IMG/VR virus record: IMGVR_UViG_3300042691_008394
Location: 1 to 25,687 of that record
Direction: 5' to 3' (one strand)
Source: a virus
Length of the DNA: 25,687 bases
The stretch's first letter is position 1, and the number at the start of each line of letters is the position of its first letter. Below the pieces are notes generated by a model. That model was not told where the DNA came from and searched no databases. It was given only the letters and a program-made list of their open reading frames with translations. Below, piece by piece: positions 14,814 to 22,355 of the stretch. Both the position numbers and the translations under genes were made by a program.

Positions 14814-15728
14814 CGCTGCAGTATTTCCATAAAGCACCCATGAATTTGATCCGACTTTTATAAGAGAAACCTGAGAATATTGTCCATTGGTTCTATTTCC
14901 AGGATTTCCAACAACGCTTACTCCAGATGCTCCAGTAAATGTAACTTGTCCATCTCCCATTTGAATAGCATCTATTTTATGACCAATATCTAAATCTGTA
15001 TTTGTAAATGGAGAAGCATCTAGTGGGACAGTAACGCTAACGTTGCTTGAACTTGTAAATAGCAAAACACCAGCAATATTATTAGGATTTATTGTATATG
15101 TTGTAGCACTTATGCTTGTAATAGGTTGTTTCTTTTTAACATACCCCGCTGAAGCAGAGTTTCCTACAACTAATTCAACATAGGCAATAGATGCTGTTGT
15201 TGCTAGCAAGAATGTTGCTGAAGCCTCTTGTTTTTGTAGATATTGGCTTTCTGCTGCCAATATTGGAAGGTATGTAGAAGTTGCATCTAACTGAGTTAAG
15301 TAAGTAGATGAAGCAGATGATTTTGATAGATAGTTTGATGAGGCATCTACAATTTTTAAATATGTTGATTCTGCATCAAAGTCAGTTACATAGTCTAATA
15401 AATAATTTGGATTGTCTATAAAAAATTGATCTACTAAATCATCAAATCTAATATTAATTACCCATGTAGGACTTCCACTTACTAATTGATATATATAAAA
15501 AGTTCCATATTCAGCACTACCCTCGCCTGTTTGAACATAAAGGTCTCCTAATACTGGAGGAAGTGTTGTAAAGGCACCAGGGTTAGATAATGGTGCAGTT
15601 GCTCCGTTGTATATAACGTTGCCACGATCCCCTTTAATTCCTTGAGGCCCACGTTCAATTGACATTGTTATTACATCTGGTGGTCCAAATATTGTTACTG
15701 CTTCGTTTTCTAAAATTACATCAGGCAT
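14811..15728 (-). CDS. Fibre protein with collagen-like motif and decapeptide repeats (cassette copy 1)
   Basis: A 305-residue protein. Residues 1-95 match the 192-residue cassette-2 protein and include GPQGIKGDRG (27-36). Residues 119-178 are six tandem ten-residue units of the form A-x-S-x-Y-L-x-x-x-x, with a seventh degenerate unit to 188. The rest (about 200-305) is beta-rich and ends in GQYSQVSLIKVGSNSWVLYG, a pattern typical of C-terminal fibre domains. The decapeptide array likely forms a regular beta or trimeric shaft. The ATG overlaps the stop codon of the 115-residue gene (TAATG), so the two are coupled. A tail-fibre shaft with receptor-contact tip is the best reading. Confidence 0.74.
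   Translation of the reverse strand: MPDVILENEAVTIFGPPDVITMSIERGPQGIKGDRGNVIYNGATAPLSNPGAFTTLPPVLGDLYVQTGEGSAEYGTFYIYQLVSGSPTWVINIRFDDLVDQFFIDNPNYLLDYVTDFDAESTYLKIVDASSNYLSKSSASSTYLTQLDATSTYLPILAAESQYLQKQEASATFLLATTASIAYVELVVGNSASAGYVKKKQPITSISATTYTINPNNIAGVLLFTSSSNVSVTVPLDASPFTNTDLDIGHKIDAIQMGDGQVTFTGASGVSVVGNPGNRTNGQYSQVSLIKVGSNSWVLYGNTAA
15195..15374 (-). repeat. Six decapeptide repeats in the 305-residue fibre
   Basis: Six consecutive 30-bp coding units give the decapeptides AESTYLKIVD, ASSNYLSKSS, ASSTYLTQLD, ATSTYLPILA, AESQYLQKQE and ASATFLLATT. The Ala, Ser, aromatic and Leu positions are constant; the other positions vary. The underlying DNA is diverged, so this is an old repeat under protein-level selection. 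Confidence 0.85.
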
Positions 15729-16075
15729 TATGCACCTGCACCAGTGATGTCCTGAGTCACATTAATGGTTCCTGTTACCAAAGTATATGTTTTGTTATTT
15801 TTTGTTATTTGCACATCATAGTGATATACGGTTAATCCTAAGTCATTTCCAACTGTTGGACTTATTGCACAATCAACTGTTCCAGAGTTGGTGTTGACTG
15901 TTGCTGTTGCTGTTGAGACAAAGACTCCAGAAACTCCTCTAGCAGTTGCTATGTTAAATACTGCTGAGTATCCAGTTAGATCAAAGGATGTCCCATTTGC
16001 ATTTTTTGGGGTAATTGAAAAGGAGTAAGTATCTCCTCTATAGTAGTTAAAGTTATATGTAGCGGGAAATGCCAT
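15728..16075 (-). CDS. BppU-N-like small virion protein (cassette copy 1)
   Basis: A 115-residue protein and the first member of the cassette in transcription order. It contains FNYYRGDTYSFSITPK, LTGYSAVFNIATARG, YHYDVQITKNN and TGTINVTQDITG. It has one cysteine (VDCAIS) at the position where the paralogue has FCTIP. As for the paralogue, the start resembles BppU-type baseplate-attachment domains, here as a stand-alone protein that may link the downstream collagen-like fibre to the tail. AAGGTGAT lies 6 nt before the ATG, and a TGGTATAAT box lies 18 nt upstream. Confidence 0.72.
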   Translation of the reverse strand: MAFPATYNFNYYRGDTYSFSITPKNANGTSFDLTGYSAVFNIATARGVSGVFVSTATATVNTNSGTVDCAISPTVGNDLGLTVYHYDVQITKNNKTYTLVTGTINVTQDITGAGA

Positions 16076-16093
16076 TTATTATCACCTTTGTTA

Positions 16094-16102
16094 ATTATAC
16101 CA
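16094..16102 (-). promoter_or_regulatory. Extended -10 before cassette copy 1
   Basis: TG-G-TATAAT on the minus strand, wholly within the 35-bp gap after the DUF6065-like gene and 18 nt before ATG 16075. No -35 match is found. The following AACAAAGGTGAT supplies the ribosome site. Confidence 0.5.
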
Positions 16103-16110
16103 TTTACAAT

Positions 16111-16833
16111 CTAATTATAGGACTTTTTATGCCAGAATTGACGTTTATATGACCTATTGATAAAACTTAGAATTTTAAATACCGCCTTTTGTTTTTTGCC
16201 TTCCTCAAATTCTAAAATATCTGATTCCCAAGAATCTCTTTTAAAAGGAAAGATCTGACATATCGGGGTTCCTGCTGGAACTATTGTTCTCTCTCCTTCA
16301 AAGTTTAATATTTGAAATGGAAAATGAACTGAGTCTGGAAATGTATCAGTATCTACTACCCCTGTAAAAGTTCTAAATGGTAAATCATGTCTATTTAATG
16401 GATGAGTATAAAGACAACTATATCCAGGTGGTGTTTTTATATGCCAGTCAAATAACCATTTAGAGGCATATTTTTCTTCTTTATGTTCTGTTGGTAACAT
16501 AAAGGTCTGATCTATATTGTGTCCTTCAACTATTTTAATTATTGGCTGTAACCATCTAACTGTTATTTCTCCATTGACCTTTTTAAATTCAACGTCTGAT
16601 GATAAAACTGCCATGTAGCCTGTAGTTAAAGCATCTAAAAATGGAACACAACCCTTAAGTGTGCTATTGCTTACACTGGCAACTGGATTTGGATGCATGC
16701 CAAAATCTTTTTCATTATTAACATATAATGGTGCATTCTTATACCAATTAGGAATTGTATTTCTTGATGGAATTGGTGCTGGTAAAAATGACTCTAAGCC
16801 TTTAGCCATAGGCTGAAATTCAATTTTTTGCAT
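16111..16833 (-). CDS. DUF6065-like protein of unknown function
   Basis: A 240-residue protein of a type I associate with DUF6065, found in marine and freshwater phages without known function. Diagnostic stretches are IPNWYKNAP (27-35), STLKGCVPFLDALTTGY (57-73), WLFDWHIKTPPGYSCLYTHP (about 125-145), GVVDTDTFPD and GTPICQIFPFKR. The His/Asp/Trp-rich core could be a cupin-like fold, but I cannot show metal ligands. I use ATG 16833, just after the upstream stop; an in-frame GTG at 16899 would overlap the upstream gene by 58 nt. The leader is A-rich with no clear Shine-Dalgarno site. Position two genes after the halogenase hints at a shared process, without proof. Confidence 0.7.
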   Translation of the reverse strand: MQKIEFQPMAKGLESFLPAPIPSRNTIPNWYKNAPLYVNNEKDFGMHPNPVASVSNSTLKGCVPFLDALTTGYMAVLSSDVEFKKVNGEITVRWLQPIIKIVEGHNIDQTFMLPTEHKEEKYASKWLFDWHIKTPPGYSCLYTHPLNRHDLPFRTFTGVVDTDTFPDSVHFPFQILNFEGERTIVPAGTPICQIFPFKRDSWESDILEFEEGKKQKAVFKILSFINRSYKRQFWHKKSYN

Positions 16834-16841
16834 TATTTTTT

Positions 16842-17354
16842 TTATTCTACTTGTTGTGAAAATGTGTATTCTTCGTAATTTCGTGTCATTGGGTTCCAAA
16901 CTTGAACCTTGCCACCTTCATACAAAGGAACTTTCCATTGCCATGTTGTATGATCAAAGTAGAACATATCTCTTGAAAGATCTCCAAATTCAACCTTAGG
17001 AAGGAATTTGTTAATTGAAGGCTCCCACACAACTCCTACTTGAAAGTCGTCCATATTTCCAATTGGTTCTCCGTTAACATATGCTTTAATTTCTAACTGT
17101 GTTGGAATGCCCAATGAAGAGTTTTGTAAGTTTCTAATTGTTTGTGTAAATTCTAGCCAATAGAAGTGATCTGAATCTTGTGGAAGAATTCCACCGTTTA
17201 GATCTGTTCCTTCTTTGTATGTTGTAAAGTTAACTACTTGATTTGTTAATTTATAAACTTTTGCAAAATGTCTTAATTGTGGATCAATTTGAGTTTCTGT
17301 TGCATAAATAGGTGTTTCTGTATTTTCTACACCTGGATTAAATTCAATAGTCAT
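16842..17354 (-). CDS. Unknown protein between halogenase and DUF6065-like gene
   Basis: A 170-residue acidic protein with many aromatics and no cysteine. I do not recognise a family. Visible stretches are FAKVYKLTNQVVNFTTY, SDHFYWLEFTQTIRNLQ, PTQLEIKAYVNGEP, FQVGVVWEPSINKFLPK and TWQWKVPLYEGGKVQVWN, suggesting a compact beta-rich fold. No signal peptide or membrane segment. AAGGGAG lies a few bases before the ATG. It starts 12 bp after the halogenase and ends 8 bp before the DUF6065-like start, so the three are probably expressed together. A virion or accessory partner role is possible. Confidence 0.65.
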   Translation of the reverse strand: MTIEFNPGVENTETPIYATETQIDPQLRHFAKVYKLTNQVVNFTTYKEGTDLNGGILPQDSDHFYWLEFTQTIRNLQNSSLGIPTQLEIKAYVNGEPIGNMDDFQVGVVWEPSINKFLPKVEFGDLSRDMFYFDHTTWQWKVPLYEGGKVQVWNPMTRNYEEYTFSQQVE

Positions 17355-17366
17355 GTTAACTCCCTT

Positions 17367-19007
17367 TTAAAATTGTATCATATCTTCTTTATTGGTATCT
17401 TCATCTTTTTTATAGAAGGTGTGATATAGGTATTCTGATAATAATGGAGAATTCATGGCATTTCTTTGCCATTTAGCCTTTCTTTCTTCCCACAACCTGC
17501 AATATTCGTTAGTTTTTTCTAATATGCTAAGATCTGGCTCTTCATATTGAACCTGAATTGCTCTTTGCTCATTAACCATGTTTACGTTCATACCTGTTGC
17601 TATATATGTAATTCCAGCATTTCCTATAGGATGACCCCATCCATCTAGGTATCTAATTGACATATCATAAAATGAAGATGACTTATCTATGTATGGGCTT
17701 GTCATTTCGTCTGCTTTATCAGCAAAATGCTTTCTGTTTATAGCCTTCCAGTATTCAGTATCGTCTCTGTGGCTTAATGCGTAGTGTAAGGCAACAAACT
17801 TTGCAAATCCTCTAAACATAACTTGAGTACTTGCGTTATACATATCTCTATCAAATTCAGATATTTCGTTTCCACGATCAAGAGTGTCAATAAGTTTAAA
17901 CAAGAATTCGTGAACAGTATACAAGCCGTTGCTTTCTAATGGTTCAATAAATCCTGCTGATAGTCCTATTGCTACTACGTTTTTAACAAATGTTCTATTA
18001 TGTATTCCTACACGGAATTTAATATCTCTAAATTCTAAGGAATCAATTTCTTCTTTTGTTCTTGGTATAACCATTTTGTCAGACATCAAGTAATTTTTAA
18101 ATTGCTCTAATGCTTCTTCTGGTGTAGCAAATTTATCTGAATAAACATAGCCAGCACCCAATCTTTCCCATGAAGGTATGTTCCAACACCATCCGTTTTC
18201 AATTGCTGTTGAGTTAGTAAAGCCTTCTAATTCTTTATCTTTGTTTCTATAAGGAATTCTTGTTGCCCAGGCTCTATTGTTTGGTAGCATTTCTGCCATA
18301 GAGTCAAATGGTTCCTCTAGTGCACCAGCAAGTAGTAGGCTCTTGAATCCTGTGCAGTCTACAAATAGATCTGCAGTAATATTATTTCCATTGTCTAATG
18401 TTAGATAGTCAATGCCATCCTCATTAGTTTTTATATCTACAACTTTTCCTTCTATGTGCATTACACCTTTTGGCTTACAGTAATTTTCTTTTAGCCAATA
18501 CCCAAACTTGTCTGCATCAAAATGATAAGCAACATCATTTCCAGGGTTAAAGTTGTCAAAGTCTTTAAAATAATTTAAATTAAATCTATTGTTTTCAAAT
18601 AATGCTGCTGCTGGAAACAAGCATCTAACAAAATCTTCTTTTGTTGTTTCTGGATAAAAGAATTTTTTAAAATGCCAGTGATTAAATGATGGAGTTCCTG
18701 GTCCATCAAGTAATGGCTTTCCAAATGGATAATGAAATCCTCCATCGTCTTTTTTATAAAAATCTGTAAATTTAATACTTAGTTTTAATGAAGCGTCTGT
18801 TGCTGGAAAAAAATCTTTTTCATCTAATCCGATAAATCTAGTCCATCTACGAATTCCACCTAGTGTGCTTTCGCCTACCCCTACTGTTTTAATATCTGAG
18901 GGCTCAATAAGGCTAATGTTGTGATTTGGAAATTTTCTTATAAGGGTAGCCGCTGTCATCCATCCAGCAGATCCGCCACCAACTATAACTATCTTTTTTA
19001 CCTTCAT
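17367..19007 (-). CDS. Flavin-dependent tryptophan-halogenase-like enzyme
   Basis: A 546-residue protein with the full set of flavin-dependent halogenase landmarks. These enzymes use FADH2, oxygen and halide to form hypohalous acid that halogenates an aromatic substrate. Seen here are the FAD-binding VGGGSAGW (9-16), TVGVGESTLGG (41-51), Lys75 in DASLKLSIKF at the place of the catalytic lysine, VDCTGF (216-221), WCWNIP (273-278) matching the WxWxIP signature, and GLSAGFIEPLESNGLY (348-363) with Glu358 at the catalytic Glu position. Length is normal for the family, so it is likely active given a reductase partner, which is not in the window. The true substrate may be a small molecule, peptide or protein. 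The gene follows the Gly-rich array by 20 bp and carries a TGATATACT box upstream. Confidence 0.92.
   Translation of the reverse strand: MKVKKIVIVGGGSAGWMTAATLIRKFPNHNISLIEPSDIKTVGVGESTLGGIRRWTRFIGLDEKDFFPATDASLKLSIKFTDFYKKDDGGFHYPFGKPLLDGPGTPSFNHWHFKKFFYPETTKEDFVRCLFPAAALFENNRFNLNYFKDFDNFNPGNDVAYHFDADKFGYWLKENYCKPKGVMHIEGKVVDIKTNEDGIDYLTLDNGNNITADLFVDCTGFKSLLLAGALEEPFDSMAEMLPNNRAWATRIPYRNKDKELEGFTNSTAIENGWCWNIPSWERLGAGYVYSDKFATPEEALEQFKNYLMSDKMVIPRTKEEIDSLEFRDIKFRVGIHNRTFVKNVVAIGLSAGFIEPLESNGLYTVHEFLFKLIDTLDRGNEISEFDRDMYNASTQVMFRGFAKFVALHYALSHRDDTEYWKAINRKHFADKADEMTSPYIDKSSSFYDMSIRYLDGWGHPIGNAGITYIATGMNVNMVNEQRAIQVQYEEPDLSILEKTNEYCRLWEERKAKWQRNAMNSPLLSEYLYHTFYKKDEDTNKEDMIQF
17372..17380 (-). 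promoter_or_regulatory. Extended -10 inside the halogenase 3' end
   Basis: TG-A-TACAAT on the minus strand, made from the last Met-Ile-Gln-Phe codons of the halogenase, 17 nt before ATG 17354. It is followed by TTTTAAAAGGGAG. No -35 match. Coding constraint could explain it alone, but the following sequence matches other virion-gene leaders. Confidence 0.42.
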
Positions 19008-19027
19008 GAAATCTCTTTTCTTATGTG

Positions 19028-20038
19028 TTAACCTAGTATATCATGTGGATTAATTTCACGCAAGTAGTAGGTATCATCAAAATCTTCATTAGATAGTTGA
19101 ATTATAAATCTTCCATGCTGGGGCATATAAATATTTTTATACATATTTTTTACAGCATCTCTAGATCCACTTACAATGCTAAATTTTGATTTATCTATTG
19201 CTTTCTTATATATGTCTTGTCTACTAAAGTCTCCAAATTTTGTTATACCCGCAATTATATGATCGTTCAAATTATTGTTTGGCTGTTCTCCATATTCTTC
19301 TTTATGAACTATGTGTCCAGATCCACCACTTCCTCCTACATCTTTTACTCTAAAATCTGTATTTGATTTTCCACCTACCCAGCCTCCACCACCTCCACCA
19401 TTGTTTCCAGAATTTAAGCCATTTGATCCAATTAAAGAACTATTTTCAATATCTTGAGTAGATGGAGATGAATTGTTTGCTCCTGTTCCTACCCAACCAC
19501 CACCGTTTCCAGCCTTTGATTTTTTAACATCATTTCCACCACCTTTACCTCCACCACCTCCTGCAATCAATAAAACATTTTCTCTTATTACTGGACAGTT
19601 ATCATCTGTCCATTCATTTTTTCCATAATATTCTGTATTTATAAATAAACCACTTAGTCCTCCACCTTGTCCACCCATCATATATCCAGATCCTCCACCA
19701 CCGTGAGTATTTTTATTTCTAAAGTATCCTGCTTGTCCAGCAGTTATTGTATAGTGTATATCTTTTTTAAAATTAACTAATGATTTTGTATACCCACCGA
19801 TTCCTGAAGCATCTTTCATTTTATCTACACCATATGCTGCACCGTCAGCACCCCATAACTCAACCCATGCTATAAAATCTTCATCTGCTATAAATGTAAA
19901 AGATCCATATCCAAGATCTTCGTTATCTCCGTATGATATATCAAAATTACCACCACCAAAACTTAATAATAAATCATTGTTAGATATTGTTTTATTTAAA
20001 ACGTGGCCGTTAGGATTTGTGATTGAAAAATTAATCAT
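19028..20038 (-). CDS. Glycine-rich adhesin-like protein 1 (divergent member)
   Basis: A 336-residue member of a five-gene tandem family and the last in transcription order. It shares the family order: an N-terminal beta region ending FIAWVELWGADGA, the block HYTITAGQAG, a GGxGGGLSGLF segment, LLIAGGGGGKG, then a poly-glycine stretch with GGGGGGWVGG. It differs in having few histidines, more Lys/Asp/Asn and a distinct C-terminus (about 240-336) ending FIIQLSNEDFDDTYYLREI. Poly-glycine with spaced aromatic residues recalls the polyglycine-II sandwich of T-even gp38 tail adhesins, which bind host receptors. AGGAG precedes the ATG. Receptor binding is inference from composition and family resemblance. 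Confidence 0.72.
   Translation of the reverse strand: MINFSITNPNGHVLNKTISNNDLLLSFGGGNFDISYGDNEDLGYGSFTFIADEDFIAWVELWGADGAAYGVDKMKDASGIGGYTKSLVNFKKDIHYTITAGQAGYFRNKNTHGGGGSGYMMGGQGGGLSGLFINTEYYGKNEWTDDNCPVIRENVLLIAGGGGGKGGGNDVKKSKAGNGGGWVGTGANNSSPSTQDIENSSLIGSNGLNSGNNGGGGGGWVGGKSNTDFRVKDVGGSGGSGHIVHKEEYGEQPNNNLNDHIIAGITKFGDFSRQDIYKKAIDKSKFSIVSGSRDAVKNMYKNIYMPQHGRFIIQLSNEDFDDTYYLREINPHDILG
19035..19063 (-). promoter_or_regulatory. Candidate promoter of the halogenase
   Basis: TG-A-TATACT (box 19040-19035) on the minus strand, with TTGCGT (19063-19058) a 17-bp spacer upstream as a partial -35. A start near 19028 gives a leader of about 20 nt containing AAGAGA before ATG 19007. It lies inside the 3' end of the preceding gene. 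Confidence 0.5.
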
Positions 20039-20046
20039 TTTTACTC

Positions 20047-21195
20047 CTAATATGATTGAGACCAGGCGTTATTATCTCCAGGTGCTGTGTGAGTTGGAAA
20101 AACATATTCTGATTTATTCATTATTTCATGTGCTAAAGTTATTACAACTTTTCCATGTTTCTGACCTTCTTTATCGCTTTGACCAACTTCTGATCCTCTT
20201 CCACCTAATCCTGCTAACCCACCGTCACCTTGTGCTAGTGGATTTCTATCATTTGCTGGCATTGGTGTTTGAGTTCCATGATCACCAGGTGCTCTTAAGG
20301 TATGACCTGTAATTATATATTGTGCCTTATCGTTATTTGCTTGTGTGGCAATGTTTGATGGATAAGCATAATGTCCTGATCCACCTCCACCACCATTATG
20401 ATGATTTGATGTATGACCTCCGCCACCACCGCCATACCAACCACCTCCACCTCCACCTAGCCAAGAAGTGTTTGATCCAGAGTGTCCTCCATGTAAAGCC
20501 TGTCCACCTTGTCCACCGTTGTATCCACCACCGCCACCACCTGTTTGTCCACCTCCACCAGAGTTGTGACCACTTCTTCCATCCCAACCACCACCTCCAC
20601 CACCTGCTCCGTGATGTGATTGAGTATGATAACCTTTTCCACCTCCACCTCCTGCAACCAACAATGCTTGTGATTGTGTTACTGGTGTAGTGGTATGTGC
20701 CCATGAACTTTTACCAAAATGAGTAGAGCCCATAAATAAACCTGAAAGACCTCCGCCAGAACCACCTGACGAATGCCCTCTTCCACCACCACCGTGTGTT
20801 GCTACGTTATCAAAATTTCCTCCTTGACCAACGACAATTGTGTATGGAGTTTGTGCTTTAAATTGAACTAGTGCTTGTGTAAATCCTCCACCACCAGCAG
20901 CATTGTCTCCACTTCTATGTTGTCCTGCACCACCAGCACCCCACATTTGAACCCATGCTAAAAAGTCATTTTGTGGTTTTAATACATGTGATCCAAAATC
21001 AAACCACCATTCACCGCTTGAATTATAGTCTCTATAAAAAGATCCACCACCAACATTAAAGATTTCACCTTTTCTTTTTGTTTTTGAATCTGAAAAATGT
21101 GTTGATGGAGTAGCAGTGTATGTAAACAATGATCCATTTGGTCTTGTTAATTCATAAGTAACTTGTTTTTCATTTTTAGATCTAATATTAGTCAT
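20047..21195 (-). CDS. Glycine/histidine-rich adhesin-like protein 2 (type A)
   Basis: A 382-residue protein. Residues 1-95 form a non-repetitive, beta-rich head with GEIFNVGGGSFY, FDFGSHVLKPQNDFLAWVQM and WGAGGAG. After it, YTIVVGQGG, THGGGGRGHSSGG, GLSGLFMG and LLVAGGGGGKGYH lead into a long poly-glycine region with GGGGGGWYGGGGGGHTSN and HHNGGGGGSGHYA. It is closest to protein 4 (22342-23526), with which it shares a perfect 101-bp DNA block. The composition matches polyglycine-II adhesin tips such as those of T-even gp38, and the His clusters may bind metal. A TAATG junction couples it to protein 3. Confidence 0.74.
   Translation of the reverse strand: MTNIRSKNEKQVTYELTRPNGSLFTYTATPSTHFSDSKTKRKGEIFNVGGGSFYRDYNSSGEWWFDFGSHVLKPQNDFLAWVQMWGAGGAGQHRSGDNAAGGGGFTQALVQFKAQTPYTIVVGQGGNFDNVATHGGGGRGHSSGGSGGGLSGLFMGSTHFGKSSWAHTTTPVTQSQALLVAGGGGGKGYHTQSHHGAGGGGGGWDGRSGHNSGGGGQTGGGGGGYNGGQGGQALHGGHSGSNTSWLGGGGGGWYGGGGGGHTSNHHNGGGGGSGHYAYPSNIATQANNDKAQYIITGHTLRAPGDHGTQTPMPANDRNPLAQGDGGLAGLGGRGSEVGQSDKEGQKHGKVVITLAHEIMNKSEYVFPTHTAPGDNNAWSQSY
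20393..20493. repeat. 101-bp perfect direct repeat, copy 1
   Basis: Identical base for base to 22694-22794, inside the poly-glycine region of protein 2. It encodes the stretch from HGGHSGSNTSW through GWYGG to HTSNHHNGG. Identity at synonymous positions implies recent duplication or gene conversion. Confidence 0.92.
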
Positions 21196-22355
21196 TAGTC
21201 AGTACCTACCCATCTATTTGCAGAAATTACTACTCTTCCAGGATACCCCGAATGATCCCATCCTCCACCTAATCCAGTTCTTCCAAAAATTTGTTCTCCA
21301 CTTGATTGACCTTGAGATCCTCCACCTTGACCTGCACCCATCCAATCTGAGTCTGCATGGTATCCAGGGTTAATATTATGATTTTGATGCGTTGTTTTAC
21401 CATTAACTGAATATCCATCTGTTACTAAATCTGGATACTTTGTTTTAATCCAATTATTTGGATACCCACCTGTTGAATGTAAATCTAGCAAATGTCCTGA
21501 ACCTCCACCGCCACCATTATGATGATTACTATGATGTGTTCCACCAGCACCACCAAACCATCCACCTCCGCCGCCTCCAGAGTTTCCTCCGTCTCCTGCG
21601 TGTCCACCGTGTAGTGAGTAGCCTGCTTGTGATCCGTGTCCCCAGTTTCCACCACCACCTGTTTGTGAGCCACCACCAGCATTGTGTCCACTAGTTCCAT
21701 TTGTTCCACCACCTGCTGCTCCAGTTCCATGATGACCAGTACTATGATGTCCTGAGCCTCCGCCACCGCCAGCAATAATTAAAGCATTTTGTCTTCCAAT
21801 TGATCTGAATGAAGTATGGTTAGCACCATGCCCATGACCTGGACCACCATGATTTCCAAATGTATTAAAAAATATACCAGATAGGCCACCTCCTGGACCA
21901 CCGTGAGTTGCTCCACCTCCACCGTTACCAAAAGATCCAGATTGTCCATAATTGTCACGAACGTCAGCACCACTATGTCTATGTGTAATGTGACCTGGTG
22001 ATTGACCAACTAAAACTGTATAAGGAATATCTTTTAAAAATTTAACTGTAGCACTAGAGTATCCTCCTGAACCAGCAACTGCGTCTCCAGTATCATAACC
22101 TCTAGCACCCCCACCTGCACCCCACACTTTTGCTGTTCCATAAAAAGATCTATAAGGAATTATTGTCCATATTCCATATTTTCTTCCAAAATCAAAATGT
22201 CCTGGTTCATTGTGATCAAACTGATGTGTTGTTTGACCAAAGCCCTCTGCAAATATTTTTCCTTGATTTTTATCTTTCCAATAGACATCTTTATGCTCTG
22301 CTAAGGCTTCATTAAAAATATGTGCTATTGGCTGATTTTCTTTAATTCCTGTCAT
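21195..22355 (-). CDS. Glycine/histidine-rich adhesin-like protein 3 (type B)
   Basis: A 386-residue protein most like protein 5 (23526-24626). Both start with a segment containing IFNEA or LFNTA, then W-x-x-I-P, a KVWGAGGGA or KMWGAGGGS motif, and end with NWIKTKYPDLV or YWIKEKYPNIV followed by HQNHN. The middle contains HRHSGADVRD, GGGLSGIFFN, ALIIAGGGGGSGHHS and GGGGGGWFGGAGGTHHSN. The first codons overlap the last 14 nt of protein 4, and AAGGAAA lies before the ATG. It is probably a subunit of the same receptor-binding assembly as its neighbours or an alternative version of it. Confidence 0.74.
   Translation of the reverse strand: MTGIKENQPIAHIFNEALAEHKDVYWKDKNQGKIFAEGFGQTTHQFDHNEPGHFDFGRKYGIWTIIPYRSFYGTAKVWGAGGGARGYDTGDAVAGSGGYSSATVKFLKDIPYTVLVGQSPGHITHRHSGADVRDNYGQSGSFGNGGGGATHGGPGGGLSGIFFNTFGNHGGPGHGHGANHTSFRSIGRQNALIIAGGGGGSGHHSTGHHGTGAAGGGTNGTSGHNAGGGSQTGGGGNWGHGSQAGYSLHGGHAGDGGNSGGGGGGWFGGAGGTHHSNHHNGGGGGSGHLLDLHSTGGYPNNWIKTKYPDLVTDGYSVNGKTTHQNHNINPGYHADSDWMGAGQGGGSQGQSSGEQIFGRTGLGGGWDHSGYPGRVVISANRWVGTD

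Noticed and set aside
17367-19007. Halogenase as part of a secondary-metabolite gene cluster
   Set aside because: No peptide synthetase, polyketide synthase or precursor biosynthesis genes are nearby; the neighbours are phage structural genes.
20322-20690. His/Leu-rich plus-strand open frames opposite the Gly-rich genes (also at 21458, 23753 and 24128)
   Set aside because: They are antisense shadows of Gly- and His-rich codons, with no ribosome-binding sites and biased low-complexity translation.
20396-20704. Trp/Arg-rich and Val/Glu-rich minus-strand frames within the Gly-rich genes (also at 21485, 22758 and 23765)
   Set aside because: These are frame-shifted readings of GGN-repeat DNA inside convincing genes.
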